This document shows positions 27,298-38,052 of a DNA stretch of 64,000 nt, in pieces. Location: the NCBI GenBank assembly GCA_963719165.1, contig CAVRAV010000001.1:1364001-1428000 (forward strand), given 5' to 3'. A program made the translations under genes and the position numbers. Within the stretch, counting starts at the first letter, position 1; every line of letters starts with the position of its first letter. Origin of the DNA: JAOUEA01 sp963719165 (GTDB taxonomy: Bacteria; Actinomycetota; UBA4738; HRBIN12). The notes beneath the pieces are model-generated. The model was not told where the DNA came from. It worked only from the letters and a program-made list of their open reading frames with translations, and searched no databases.

Positions 27298-28558
27298 TGC
27301 CGAGCGCACGCACGGCGTCGGCCGCCTCCGCGCGCCGCGGAAGGCCGGGGTCACCCAGCGACATGGCGATGGCGTAGAGCCCGAACACGGTTGCCGATCG
27401 CGACGCGCCCGGGAGCACAGGGTTGAACAGCATGGCCACGAACACGGCGTTGAGGCACACCAAGATCACGCGGAGCAGATCCGCTCGATCCTGCTGCCCC
27501 ACCCGGATGAAACGTCGATAGCGCCGCACGATCACGATCTCGGTGAGCACGATCCAGCCCAGGAGGAGGCCCAGCCCCACCAGACCGCCTTCCGCCGCGA
27601 AAAGCACGAAGTCGTTGTGGTAAGGGAGCGCCTTCTGGTCGCGGGAGCGGACCGCCACCGCGCTCCCCGAGAACACCGATCCGACCAGCGGCGACTGTTG
27701 GAACTTCTCGATCCCGGAGGTCCACAAGTCGATGCGGCCCGCGTTCGCGTCCGCCTTGCCGACGGCCGAGAAGTAGTCGCTCGTCAGCTTCACGCCCTCC
27801 TGGAAGTTCGCGATGGCGAACACGGCGAAGAGCAACACGAGCGCCGTCACCACGAGCGAGCGCAGCCCCGTGGCCCGGCGTCCCGTGAGGAAGAGGGTGA
27901 GGAACACCGACAAGATGATGAGGAGCGAGGTCGCCGACGGATACGTCACGAAGATGATCCCCGTGAGGATCATGATCACCACGAACCGCCGATACCTGCG
28001 CGTCACGAACGCGGCCGCAAGGGCCAGGGCGACGAACGCGAAGCTCGCGTTGCGGTATTGCTTGTACTGGAGCAGCCCGGGAAGGATCTGCAGATTGACG
28101 GCTACGTTCATCAGCACGTACACGAGGCCGATCCACGCGAGCCAGGTCATCGTGCGCCCCACCTCGCGATCGCTCGGCTCCCGCAGCGTGAAAAGGTAGA
28201 GGAGCCCGAGCAGCATCGGGAGGAAGGCCGGGCGGACGGTGTCCTGCGTCCCGAAGAATGCCACGCCGATGAGCGAGCCGCCCATGCCCAGCACGTAGAG
28301 GATCCCCAGCGCCACGTCGCTCGCAGCGGGCGACCGGACCAGCATCGACGGCTCCCTCATCCGGATCGCGACCATGGTGCCTATGGGGATCAGCAGGACG
28401 AGGTACCGCATGGCGCCGCCTCGATCGAGCACGTTGAACGCATCTACGACCGTGAGCGACATGAGGAACAGGAACGAGCGGGCCAATCGGTAGGAGTCGG
28501 TGTCTCCCGTCACCGGCAGGGGGAACGCGCTGGTCTGCGGGAGGCTCACGCGATCCAT
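27269..28558 (-). CDS. O-antigen ligase/polymerase-like membrane protein (Wzy candidate)
   Basis: 429 aa with about 11 predicted membrane helices and a larger periplasmic-side loop (about 255-310) containing GRIDLWTSGIEKFQQSPLVGS and LPYHNDFVLFAAEGGLVG. That loop matches the Wzy_C pattern of O-antigen ligases and polymerases, which join repeat units on the outer face. With the Wzz-like kinase next door it suggests Wzx/Wzy-type assembly. ATG 28558 has AAGGATCAGG upstream; an extended upstream frame overlaps the divergent gene and is rejected. Confidence 0.88.
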   Translation of the reverse strand: MDRVSLPQTSAFPLPVTGDTDSYRLARSFLFLMSLTVVDAFNVLDRGGAMRYLVLLIPIGTMVAIRMREPSMLVRSPAASDVALGILYVLGMGGSLIGVAFFGTQDTVRPAFLPMLLGLLYLFTLREPSDREVGRTMTWLAWIGLVYVLMNVAVNLQILPGLLQYKQYRNASFAFVALALAAAFVTRRYRRFVVIMILTGIIFVTYPSATSLLIILSVFLTLFLTGRRATGLRSLVVTALVLLFAVFAIANFQEGVKLTSDYFSAVGKADANAGRIDLWTSGIEKFQQSPLVGSVFSGSAVAVRSRDQKALPYHNDFVLFAAEGGLVGLGLLLGWIVLTEIVIVRRYRRFIRVGQQDRADLLRVILVCLNAVFVAMLFNPVLPGASRSATVFGLYAIAMSLGDPGLPRRAEAADAVRALGISEPAAPYV

Positions 28559-28695
28559 CCTGATCCTTCGAGGCTCGGCCTTGACGGCCCGGAGAGGACT
28601 CCCCTCGAAACCGCCGAGGGACGGGACCCCCGCGGCGTCGGCGTTGGGTAGCCTGTTCGTGTTCGGGCGCGGCAGGCCCGCGGGAAGGTCTGGGG

Positions 28696-29676
28696 ATGGC
28701 GAGCAGGGAGGTCCCGGCGCGGCGTTGGATCGCCGTGCTCGCGTGCATGGCGCTGATGAGCGGTGCGTGCAGCCGCTCGGAGACGACGCTCGAGGGGAAC
28801 TCCACACGCCACTTCGTGGTGGTCGCGACCGGCGACATCGCCTGCGGACAAGCGCCGACTCCCGACGATCCCGAGCAGAAGTGCCGCTACGACCTGGTTG
28901 GTGACCTCGTGCACAGCCTCGCCCCCGACCGATTCCTCGCGCTGGGCAATCTCCAGTATTCGCTTTCGGGACCGCCCGACTACGCCGCGTACTACGACCG
29001 GTACTTCGGGGACCTCATGTCCGTGACGAGCCCGACCCCCGGTGATAGCGACTGGGCCGCCCCGAGCCCTCAGGCCTACCTCCAGGCGTTCGGCAAGGCC
29101 GCCGGCGCCCCGGGCGGGTACTACTCCTACGACATCGGTTCCTGGCACATCATCTCGTTGAACTCGCAGGACTGCTTGGACGAGAGCGGGTGCGGGCCCG
29201 GCACCAAGCAGTACGACTGGCTGCTGGGCGACCTCGCCTCGCACCCCAACTCCTTGTATCCGTGCACGCTCGCCTACTTCCACGAGCCCCGGTACCTGTG
29301 GGTGACGTGGTGGGCCTTGGACGGTCTGCCCAAAGGAGCGAACACGAAGGTGACCCCGTTCTGGGGGCTGCTCTACGGCGCCGGCGCTGACGTGGTCCTG
29401 GGAGCGAGCGCGCACAACTACGAGCGGTGGGCGCCCCAGAACGTCGAGGGCCAGATCGATCCGACCAACGGCATCACCGAGTTCGTCGTGGGCACCGGTG
29501 GCCGCAGGATGATGCCGTTCGGCCCCCAGCCGCGGCCCGCGAACCTCATGGCCGCCCAAGACACGTCCTACGGGGCGCTCCGACTCGCGCTCGACCCCTC
29601 GGGTCTGAGCTACGCCTGGCGCTCGGCGCCCGAACAATCCGCGTTCCATGATGAGGGTCGCGTGACCTGCCATTGA
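28696..29676 (+). CDS. Lipoprotein-like metallophosphoesterase paralog, metal ligands lost
   Basis: 326 aa. Signal peptide ends LMSGACS, a fair lipobox with Cys at about 20. The body aligns with the protein at 18368-19489 throughout. Family motifs here read GDIACG (kept), GNLQYS (Asp to Asn), GDSDW (instead of GNHE), FHEPRY (instead of WHHPRF) and SAHNYERW (instead of GHDHDYERF). It keeps motif I but loses ligands in II, III and V. It is probably not a standard phosphatase. TAGCCT at about 28650 may be its promoter, and GGGAAGG its ribosome site. It is divergent from the polymerase gene. Confidence 0.83.
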   Translation: MASREVPARRWIAVLACMALMSGACSRSETTLEGNSTRHFVVVATGDIACGQAPTPDDPEQKCRYDLVGDLVHSLAPDRFLALGNLQYSLSGPPDYAAYYDRYFGDLMSVTSPTPGDSDWAAPSPQAYLQAFGKAAGAPGGYYSYDIGSWHIISLNSQDCLDESGCGPGTKQYDWLLGDLASHPNSLYPCTLAYFHEPRYLWVTWWALDGLPKGANTKVTPFWGLLYGAGADVVLGASAHNYERWAPQNVEGQIDPTNGITEFVVGTGGRRMMPFGPQPRPANLMAAQDTSYGALRLALDPSGLSYAWRSAPEQSAFHDEGRVTCH

Positions 29677-29715
29677 TCCGATAACCCAGGCCCGCGCCGG
29701 AACCGCACGACGCGC

Positions 29716-31413
29716 CTACGGACGCGTGCCGGGAACACCGCTCGCGCGATCGCCACTGGACTTCTGCCCGTTGCTGCTCACGCCGACGGAGGAGGCGGGC
29801 AGATCCACGTCGGAGCCCACGGACGTGCGCGACCCGCGGTCTGGTCCGTAGTACTCGTCGTAGCTCGCGTACCCGAGATAGCTCCGCTGCGCTGCGCTCA
29901 CGTTGTTGTAGACCCCACCGATGATGGAGCCGCCCGCCGTGCGGAGCTGGCGAACAGCGTCCTCCAACGCGGTGCGGTTGGAGATGCTGGGATCGTGGAC
30001 GAAGAGGACCGCATCGCTCTCCTCGGCCAGCACCGAGGCGTCGGCCACAGGTAGCACCGGGGGGGCGTCACACACCACGATGTCGGCGACGCGTCGCAAC
30101 CCTTCGAACACGGCGTCCGCATTCGGACCCGCCAGCAGCGAGACGGGGTCCGGCGGGATCGAGCCCGCGCCAACGATCCACAGGTTCTCCGTATCCGTGG
30201 CCTGGATCACATCGACGAGATCCCGGGCACCCTCGAGGGCCTCGCGGAGACCCGCCCGCTCCGTGACGCCGATGAACCGCGATGCGCGCGGTCGACGCAA
30301 GTCGGCATCCACCAATACGGTGCGCAGGCCCGTCTCGGCGAGGATCACCGCGAGGTTCGCCGCCGTTGCGCTCTTGCCCTCCGTGGGCATCGCGCTGGTG
30401 ACAACCAGGACACGCAGCGGTTGCTGCGAGCGGAGGAATCGAATGTTGGTGGCGAGCGTGCGGTATGCCTCGGAGGCGGGCGCACCGGGTTCCTCGCGCG
30501 TGACGAGCTCGGCCCGCTCCGCGTGATCCCAGTTTTCGACACGCGGGATCACGGCCATGACCGGGGCGCCGAGGTGCTGTGCCAGCTCGTCGCGACCGCC
30601 CACCTTATTGTCGCGCAGGCCGCGCGCGATGGCGAGTGCGGCGCCCAGGATCGCGCCTACCACCAGGCCCAGCAGGACGGCGAGGGGCAGGTTCGGCCCG
30701 ACGGGGCCGCCGGGGGTGACCGCCGCCTGGATCACACTCCCCCCCTGGCTGACGCTGCCCTGAGACTCCAGGTCGTCGATGCGAGCCTGCAGGTTGTCGA
30801 TGCTCAAGCTGAGGGTCTGGGCCTGTTGACGAAGCGCGGCGCCCTGGGCGGGATTCTTGGTGACGCTGATCTGCTTCTCCAGATCGAAGTAGTCGTCCTG
30901 CTTGGTGCGCAGCGACGTCTGGAGCGGGGTGATCGCCTGGGCGACCTGATCGTGCACGATGCTTTGCCGCTGGGCGAGGTAGGCGTTCGCGAAGGCGTTC
31001 GCGACGTCGGCTGCCACACGCGGGTCGCTGGACGTGAATCCGATCGTCATCACCGTCGTATCGCGAACGACCGTTACGGACACGCTCTTCACGAGCGTCT
31101 GCGACGATTGGGAGACCCCCAGGCTCTGCCGGACCTTGTCGGCGATGGTGATCGACTTCGCGACCTCCGCCTCGGTGAGCATGTCCGGCTCGAGCGTGCC
31201 CGCCGTGCTCCCGGGAACGGGGGTCACGGCGACGTTGATGAGCGGCGAGACCGCGACCTTGGCCTGCGCGTAGTAGACCTTGGGCTTGAGGAGCACGTAG
31301 CCGGCGCTCAAGACCGCGATGACCAAGGCCGCCACGAGCACCGTGAGTCGCCGCGCCCGGATCATGTTCCAGTAGTCGCTGAGATCGAGGATCCTGGTGG
31401 TTGGTTCGGACAC
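29716..31413 (-). CDS. Polysaccharide copolymerase with tyrosine kinase domain (Wzz plus BY-kinase)
   Basis: 565 aa. The Wzz domain spans two membrane helices (about 22-42 and 240-262) enclosing an extracytoplasmic coiled-coil region (LRTKQDDYFDLEKQISV). The cytoplasmic kinase domain has Walker A SAMPTEGKSATAANL, Walker A' VLVDADLRRPRAS and Walker B VVCDAPPVL. The tail holds a tyrosine cluster, SYLGYASYDEYYGP, the expected autophosphorylation site. It controls chain length and export of the glycan. GTG 31413 follows CAGGAGCAGGAGT. No partner phosphatase of the Wzb or CpsB type is adjacent; the histidine phosphatase next door is of another class. Confidence 0.93.
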   Translation of the reverse strand: MSEPTTRILDLSDYWNMIRARRLTVLVAALVIAVLSAGYVLLKPKVYYAQAKVAVSPLINVAVTPVPGSTAGTLEPDMLTEAEVAKSITIADKVRQSLGVSQSSQTLVKSVSVTVVRDTTVMTIGFTSSDPRVAADVANAFANAYLAQRQSIVHDQVAQAITPLQTSLRTKQDDYFDLEKQISVTKNPAQGAALRQQAQTLSLSIDNLQARIDDLESQGSVSQGGSVIQAAVTPGGPVGPNLPLAVLLGLVVGAILGAALAIARGLRDNKVGGRDELAQHLGAPVMAVIPRVENWDHAERAELVTREEPGAPASEAYRTLATNIRFLRSQQPLRVLVVTSAMPTEGKSATAANLAVILAETGLRTVLVDADLRRPRASRFIGVTERAGLREALEGARDLVDVIQATDTENLWIVGAGSIPPDPVSLLAGPNADAVFEGLRRVADIVVCDAPPVLPVADASVLAEESDAVLFVHDPSISNRTALEDAVRQLRTAGGSIIGGVYNNVSAAQRSYLGYASYDEYYGPDRGSRTSVGSDVDLPASSVGVSSNGQKSSGDRASGVPGTRP

Positions 31414-31707
31414 TCCTGCTCCTGACGTGCGGCATCGCGCCCGGCGGGCGGCGGCCAGGCCGCGCAAGCGCCCATGATATCGGACACGAGCGGCGCTCCG
31501 CTCCCCGCTTTGGGCTAACTTCGTGGAGGTTCGGGTCTATCGCCCGTCCTAGGTCTTCCGCCGCTCGAGCATCCCCGAAGGGCGAGATCCTGACCGGGCT
31601 GTTGACCCTCCTACGGCGCCTATCGTACGTTTTCGGGCCGAGGCACGCCCGCCACAACCCCGATCCCGTCCGTGGCCGACACGAGAACCCGCTGGAGGTT
31701 GTTCCCC
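31414..31707. other. Divergent intergenic region (294 bp)
   Basis: No gene is seen. It separates the copolymerase (leftward) from the histidine phosphatase (rightward). TTGACC at 31602-31607 is a possible -35 element for the rightward gene, with only weak -10 candidates after it. The GGAGG at 31694-31698 is the ribosome site of the next gene. Confidence 0.45.
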
Positions 31708-32382
31708 ATGGCTACCACCCCCGAGACCCTGCCGATGCCCGACCCGTCCGAGCGGGACCAGCCCGTGCGGGCGAACGTCGCCGAGCTCTACCTCGTGCGT
31801 CACGGCACGACGACCCTGAACGTGCAGAACCGGTACCGGGGCCGTCGCGACGTCCCGCTCGACGCGCAGGGGTGGGCGGACGCGGTCGAGGCCGCGCGCG
31901 CTCTCTCCCCGCTGAGCCTTGCGGCCGTGTACGCGGGGCCGCTGCGACGCACCATCAACACGGCACAGGTCATCGCGGACGAATGCAGGATCCCCGACGT
32001 GCGCATCTTGCACGGACTCATCAACCTCGACTACGGGACATGGGAGGGCATGACCTCCGAAGAGGCGGCCATGTACGACCCGGAGATGTTCAAGCGCTAC
32101 AAGTCGGCCCCCGACACCGCGATCTGCCCGAACGGCGAACGGCTCGCGGACGCGCAGGGCCGCATGATCGAGGCGGTGCAGTTGATCGGCGAACGGCACA
32201 AGGGGGAGCGCGTGGCAGGCGTCACGCACGCCGTCATGATCCGCTTGGTGGCGTCGAAGCTGTTGAACCTGCACGGTGAGGAGTGGCGCATCCCCGTGGG
32301 TCGCGGATCGCTCACCAAGTTCGAGGTGGAGAACGGTCAGATCCGCCTCGTGGAGATGCCCGCGGGCGACGACGTCGACTAG
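31708..32382 (+). CDS. Histidine phosphatase family protein (phosphoglycerate-mutase-like)
   Basis: 224 aa. The RHG motif LVRHGTTTLNVQNRYRG supplies the phospho-accepting His. The partner residues are in AVYAGPLRRTINTAQVI and VTHAVMIR, and the acid in LDYGTWEGM. This is the layout of cofactor-independent phosphatases such as CobC or broad-specificity PhoE. ATG 31708 is chosen because GGAGG lies 9 nt upstream; the in-frame GTG at 31672 has no ribosome site. Substrate unknown. Confidence 0.9.
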   Translation: MATTPETLPMPDPSERDQPVRANVAELYLVRHGTTTLNVQNRYRGRRDVPLDAQGWADAVEAARALSPLSLAAVYAGPLRRTINTAQVIADECRIPDVRILHGLINLDYGTWEGMTSEEAAMYDPEMFKRYKSAPDTAICPNGERLADAQGRMIEAVQLIGERHKGERVAGVTHAVMIRLVASKLLNLHGEEWRIPVGRGSLTKFEVENGQIRLVEMPAGDDVD

Positions 32383-32451
32383 CACGAGCGGCACTGCTCG
32401 GCGCGCCATCGCGCCTCGAGCCACAGCCGTTCCCGTCGAGGCAGGATCATC

Positions 32452-33744
32452 TTGACCTCATTGAGCGCCGAGAACGTCGCGAGGTTCCTGGTGGCGCTCA
32501 CGCTGCTGTTGGCGGCCGCCCACAGCGGCGGCTACCTGTTCGGTCGCTATCGCCAACCCCGGGTGATCGGGGAGATCGCGGGCGGCCTGATCCTCGGCCC
32601 GACGGTCCTGGGCGTCCTCGCGCCCGGGTTGGAGGCCTCCCTCTTCCCGTCCACGGGCGCGGTCCCCGTCGTGCTGGACGCCCTGTCGCAGCTCGGCCTC
32701 CTGCTCCTGATGTTCGGCGCCGGCACCGAGATGCGGTCGTCGTTCCGCACGGGTGAACGTCGCACGGTCGGGGCCGTCACCCTCATGGGCGTGGCGTTGC
32801 CGGCGATCGTCGGCTTCGGGTTCGCCGCGCTGCTGCCCGACGGCTACGCCTTGGGCACCGCGGACGACCCCACCGCCTTCCTGTTGATCTTCGTTCTCGC
32901 GATCGCTGTGACGAGCATCCCGGTGATCTCGCGGATCATGTACGACCTGGGCATCCTTGAGACGGCCTTCGCGCGCATCGTCCTGGCCGTGGCGGTCTTG
33001 GAGGACGTGCTCGTGTACGTGGTCCTCGCGATCGCGCTCGGGATGGTCGCCTCGGGCTCCGGCGATGCCATGGGCGTTCCCGCGCTCTTGGGCATCGAGC
33101 CGGGATCCGTCGCCAGCAGCGCGTTCCACGTCGTGGCCACACTCGGGTTCCTGGGACTGGCGCTGTGGCTCGGCCCACCGATCTACCGCCGCCTCGGTCG
33201 CTTCCGGTTCAACCTGGTGCGCCGGGGCAGCCAGATCGGCTTTCAACTGGTCTTCATGCTGAGCGTGACGGTGGTGGCGGTCCTGCTCGGGGTGGTCCCG
33301 CTGTTCGGGGCTTTCGTGGCGGGCATCGTGGTGGGAACGTCCTCCGGGGACAAGGTGGTTGAGGCTCGGGAAACGATCCGCACGTTCTCGTTCGCGTTCT
33401 TCATCCCGATCTACTTCGCGATGGTGGGCCTTCGGCTCGATCTGGTGCACGCATTCAGCCCGTTGTTCTTCCTCGCGTTCCTCGCCGTGGCCTGCGTCGC
33501 GAAGTTCACGAGCGTGTGGATCGGCGCGCGCCTCGCTGGAGAGTCGGCGACGGGTGCGCGGAACCTCGCGGCCGCGCTGAACGCGCGGGGCGGGCCGGGG
33601 ATCGTGCTGGCATCGGTGGCGCTGGGGGCCGGCATCATCGACCAGAGCTTCTACGCCTGTCTCGTCCTGCTGGCTATCCTCACGTCGCTCGCGGCGGGCT
33701 CTTGGCTCGGCGTGGTGGTGCGCGCGGACAAGCCGTTGCGGTGA
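32452..33744 (+). CDS. Cation:proton antiporter, CPA2 type
   Basis: 430 aa with 12-13 membrane helices. The family start YRQPRVIGEIAGGLILGPTVLG and the ion-binding region (AVTSIPVISRIMYDLGILE, then AVAVLEDVLVYVVLAIALG, with the central Glu-Asp) are clear. C-terminal RCK/TrkA domains found in KefB-like proteins are absent, so regulation by nucleotide or glutathione is unlikely. Sodium versus potassium preference cannot be read. TTG start at 32452 with GGCAGGA upstream. Confidence 0.9.
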   Translation: MTSLSAENVARFLVALTLLLAAAHSGGYLFGRYRQPRVIGEIAGGLILGPTVLGVLAPGLEASLFPSTGAVPVVLDALSQLGLLLLMFGAGTEMRSSFRTGERRTVGAVTLMGVALPAIVGFGFAALLPDGYALGTADDPTAFLLIFVLAIAVTSIPVISRIMYDLGILETAFARIVLAVAVLEDVLVYVVLAIALGMVASGSGDAMGVPALLGIEPGSVASSAFHVVATLGFLGLALWLGPPIYRRLGRFRFNLVRRGSQIGFQLVFMLSVTVVAVLLGVVPLFGAFVAGIVVGTSSGDKVVEARETIRTFSFAFFIPIYFAMVGLRLDLVHAFSPLFFLAFLAVACVAKFTSVWIGARLAGESATGARNLAAALNARGGPGIVLASVALGAGIIDQSFYACLVLLAILTSLAAGSWLGVVVRADKPLR

Positions 33745-33808
33745 CCGCGGTAGACTCGGCCACGTTCGACCGCCCACCCTCCCCGGCCGCACAGGAAGGA
33801 TCCGAGCC

Positions 33809-34318
33809 TTGACATCCGCCAGATTCGTGACCTCCAAGGGCAGCTTCACGGCGCAGCTGATGCCGGAGCACGCCCCCGAGACCGTGCAGAACTTCGTGGA
33901 CCTCGCTACCGGCGGGCGCGAATGGAAGGATCCCCGCGACGGCAACACGAGGACCGATCCGCTCTATCCCGGCACGATCTTCCATCGCGTGATCGACAAC
34001 TTCATGATCCAGGGCGGCGACCCGGCCGGCACGGGCATGGGCGGCCCCGGCTACCGGTTCGCCGACGAATGCCCTCCCGGCGGGCCCACCTTCAACCAGG
34101 TCGGCCGGCTCGCGATGGCGAACGCCGGTCCCGGCACGAACGGGAGCCAGTTCTTCGTGACCGTGGCGGAGACGCCGTGGCTGAACGGGAAACACACGAT
34201 CTTCGGGCAGGTGACCGAGGGCTACGACGTGGTGGAGGCGATCATCGCCGTCCCCAAGGGCCCCCAGGACCGCCCGGTCGAGGACGTGGTGATCGAGCGG
34301 ATCGAGATCGGCGACTAG
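33809..34318 (+). CDS. Peptidyl-prolyl cis-trans isomerase, cyclophilin type, cytoplasmic
   Basis: 169 aa, a bare cyclophilin domain without signal peptide. Active-site segments are FHRVIDNFMIQGGDP, LAMANAGPGTNGSQFFVT and WLNGKHTIFGQV. It catalyses proline isomerisation in protein folding. TTG start with GGAAGGA 9 nt upstream; a TAGACT box at about 33750 suggests its own promoter. The stop is shared with the convergent gene in CTAG. Confidence 0.93.
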   Translation: MTSARFVTSKGSFTAQLMPEHAPETVQNFVDLATGGREWKDPRDGNTRTDPLYPGTIFHRVIDNFMIQGGDPAGTGMGGPGYRFADECPPGGPTFNQVGRLAMANAGPGTNGSQFFVTVAETPWLNGKHTIFGQVTEGYDVVEAIIAVPKGPQDRPVEDVVIERIEIGD

Positions 34319-34878
34319 TCGGCTTCAGACGAGATGCCGGCGGCGGCCTCTCCGCCGTCGCGATCCCGTCGGAAGAGCAGATGCGGCTGCGGCTGCGAAC
34401 CCCATACGGTCTCGCGCCACACCGTCATCCCGAGGTTGCGCGCGACACCGGCCGAGGGTGCGTTCGCGGGCAGGACCAACGCGACGACGTGGTCGACCCC
34501 GAGCGTCTCGAAGACCCAGTCCCGGCACGCGATCGCCGCCTCCGTCGCGATGCCCTCGCGCGCCCGCGCGGGCGTGATGGACCAGCCCAGCTCAACCTCG
34601 CCAACGCCATCGATCGACTGGGTCGCGGGTCCGACGTTCCCCAGGAATGCCCCCGAACCGCGATCCTCGACGGCGAGCAGCGCGAACCCGTCCCGCTCGT
34701 AACGGGACAGCATCCGATCGATCCACGCGCGGCTCTCCTCGAGCGAGAACGGGTGCGGGTAGAACCGCATGTGATCGGGGTCGGCCTGGATCGCGTTGAG
34801 CGCCTCGGCGTCGCCGGGGACGAGCGGACGCAGACGCAGGCGCTCGGTTTCGAGCGTAGGAGGCGACACGGGTGGCAT
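34315..34878 (-). CDS. GNAT N-acetyltransferase, RimJ/RimL-like
   Basis: 187 aa. It starts with the typical TLETERLRLRPLVPGDA and has the acetyl-CoA segment VELGWSITPARAREGIATEA, where the usual Q/R-x-x-G-x-G/A loop reads RAREGIA. The C-terminal LPANAPSAGVARNLGM is also characteristic. The subgroup acetylates ribosomal N-termini, small molecules or antibiotics; the substrate is unknown. ATG 34878; the longer frame upstream lies antisense to nothing recognisable and lacks the domain. Confidence 0.88.
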   Translation of the reverse strand: MPPVSPPTLETERLRLRPLVPGDAEALNAIQADPDHMRFYPHPFSLEESRAWIDRMLSRYERDGFALLAVEDRGSGAFLGNVGPATQSIDGVGEVELGWSITPARAREGIATEAAIACRDWVFETLGVDHVVALVLPANAPSAGVARNLGMTVWRETVWGSQPQPHLLFRRDRDGGEAAAGISSEAD

Positions 34879-34946
34879 CCCGCGATGCTCCCATAGCTCC
34901 TTCTCGGCCGTACGGCGTCGCGGGATCCACGGCGCGCTCGGTCGGC

Positions 34947-36002
34947 TCACTCGGACAGGAGCTGGGCGACCTGATCCAGCGTATCGACCGTTGGCCCCAG
35001 GTCGAAGTGCTCGGCGAGTCCGTGCGCGGCCACCCGCATCTCGGCGAGCGGCATGGGTGCCCACGCGAACGGCGGTCCGGCGTGGTCCCCGCTGCCGTCC
35101 GGGATCGGCGCGCGGAGCAACGCCATGGCGACGGGCTTCTGCACGTGATTCATCAACGGAACCATGGCGTCGTCGATCAGCGGGCTCGCATCGCCCTCGA
35201 CCCAGACCCGCTCCATCACGCGCAGCTGCAGCGCGTACGCCCCATCGAACAGTGCCGAGAGATCGTGCAGCGACCCGCCGGGCAGATCCTGCGTCCTCGG
35301 GTCGCGGCGCATCGGGTAGACCTCATCGATCGGGATCTCGCCGTCGACGATCCGCCGGAAACGCCAGTAGTGCGCGGGTTCGATCGCGCCCTCGAAGCCG
35401 TAAGGCTCGAGCGCGGCCTGGCCCGAGCCCTCGCCCTGCTCCACGACCTCCTCCACGGCCCGCAACGCGGACGCGGCGTCGGTGACGGCGAAGAGCGTTC
35501 CTCCGCCGTGCCCTTCGTAGCCCTTCGTGATCTGCCGCCCCGGGTCGCCGGTGAAGACGTCTTCTCCGAGGTGTTCGATTCCCGCCGAAACGGCGTCGTA
35601 GAACTGGCCAAGCGTGTCGTAGCGATCCGTCTGGGGGCGCGAGCCACGCAGCTCGGGCTGCTCGATGCGCAGGAACACGTCGCGAACGAGATCCACGGAG
35701 GCCCGCTCGAGATGCAGCACGAGGGGCGGATCCGGGTCGTGGTGCGGCATCGGTCCCGGATACCGCGGCATCACATCAGGACCCGCGAATCGTGGCTCGC
35801 CGCCCACCGCGGCAAGGACGTTCGCCGCGAGGGCCATGTGGAGCATCTCCTCGCGCACGACGTACTTGAACGTGAGGAACGCCTCGGACTCCTGGTCGCA
35901 CACCGAGAGCATCGCGCACTGGTAGGGCGGGATCGTCGCGTGCTCCACCGTGATGGCCCACTGGAGGTGTCGTCGCAGGTCGGCGACGTCCGTGATCGGC
36001 AT
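34947..36002 (-). CDS. Ferritin-like domain protein (VioB-like pfam12902 group)
   Basis: 351 aa. The N-terminal 150 residues carry two carboxylate-His helices, LRRHLQWAITVEHATIPPY and KYVVREEMLHMALAANVL, the pattern of the diiron ferritin-like domain found in iminophenylpyruvate dimer synthase (VioB) and related proteins. The C-terminal half (from about 180) is family specific. There are no pigment-pathway genes nearby, so a violacein-like role is unlikely. Function otherwise unknown. Confidence 0.82.
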   Translation of the reverse strand: MPITDVADLRRHLQWAITVEHATIPPYQCAMLSVCDQESEAFLTFKYVVREEMLHMALAANVLAAVGGEPRFAGPDVMPRYPGPMPHHDPDPPLVLHLERASVDLVRDVFLRIEQPELRGSRPQTDRYDTLGQFYDAVSAGIEHLGEDVFTGDPGRQITKGYEGHGGGTLFAVTDAASALRAVEEVVEQGEGSGQAALEPYGFEGAIEPAHYWRFRRIVDGEIPIDEVYPMRRDPRTQDLPGGSLHDLSALFDGAYALQLRVMERVWVEGDASPLIDDAMVPLMNHVQKPVAMALLRAPIPDGSGDHAGPPFAWAPMPLAEMRVAAHGLAEHFDLGPTVDTLDQVAQLLSE

Positions 36003-36057
36003 CAGACGATCGCCTCTTTCCGCTGCACGACCCGACCCTACCCGAGCCGGGACGAGC

Positions 36058-37893
<1,836 letters not shown>

Positions 37894-38052
37894 GGCAGAG
37901 ACTCCGACTGAGTAGGGTTGGGCGCGCGGCCGGCGGCCCAGGACCAGCTTACTGGCCCTGGCCATCGGTTCCGCTGAGCACGACGACGGCGGGCGACCGC
38001 ACCCGCGCGGGTGTACAAAAGGGCCTATCGGACGAACAGGGGGGTTCCACGT

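Noticed and set aside
32458..33948. 496-codon minus-strand frame opposite the antiporter
   Set aside because: Composition is Arg/His/Asp/Glu-rich without hydrophobic core, typical of an antisense shadow of a membrane-protein gene.
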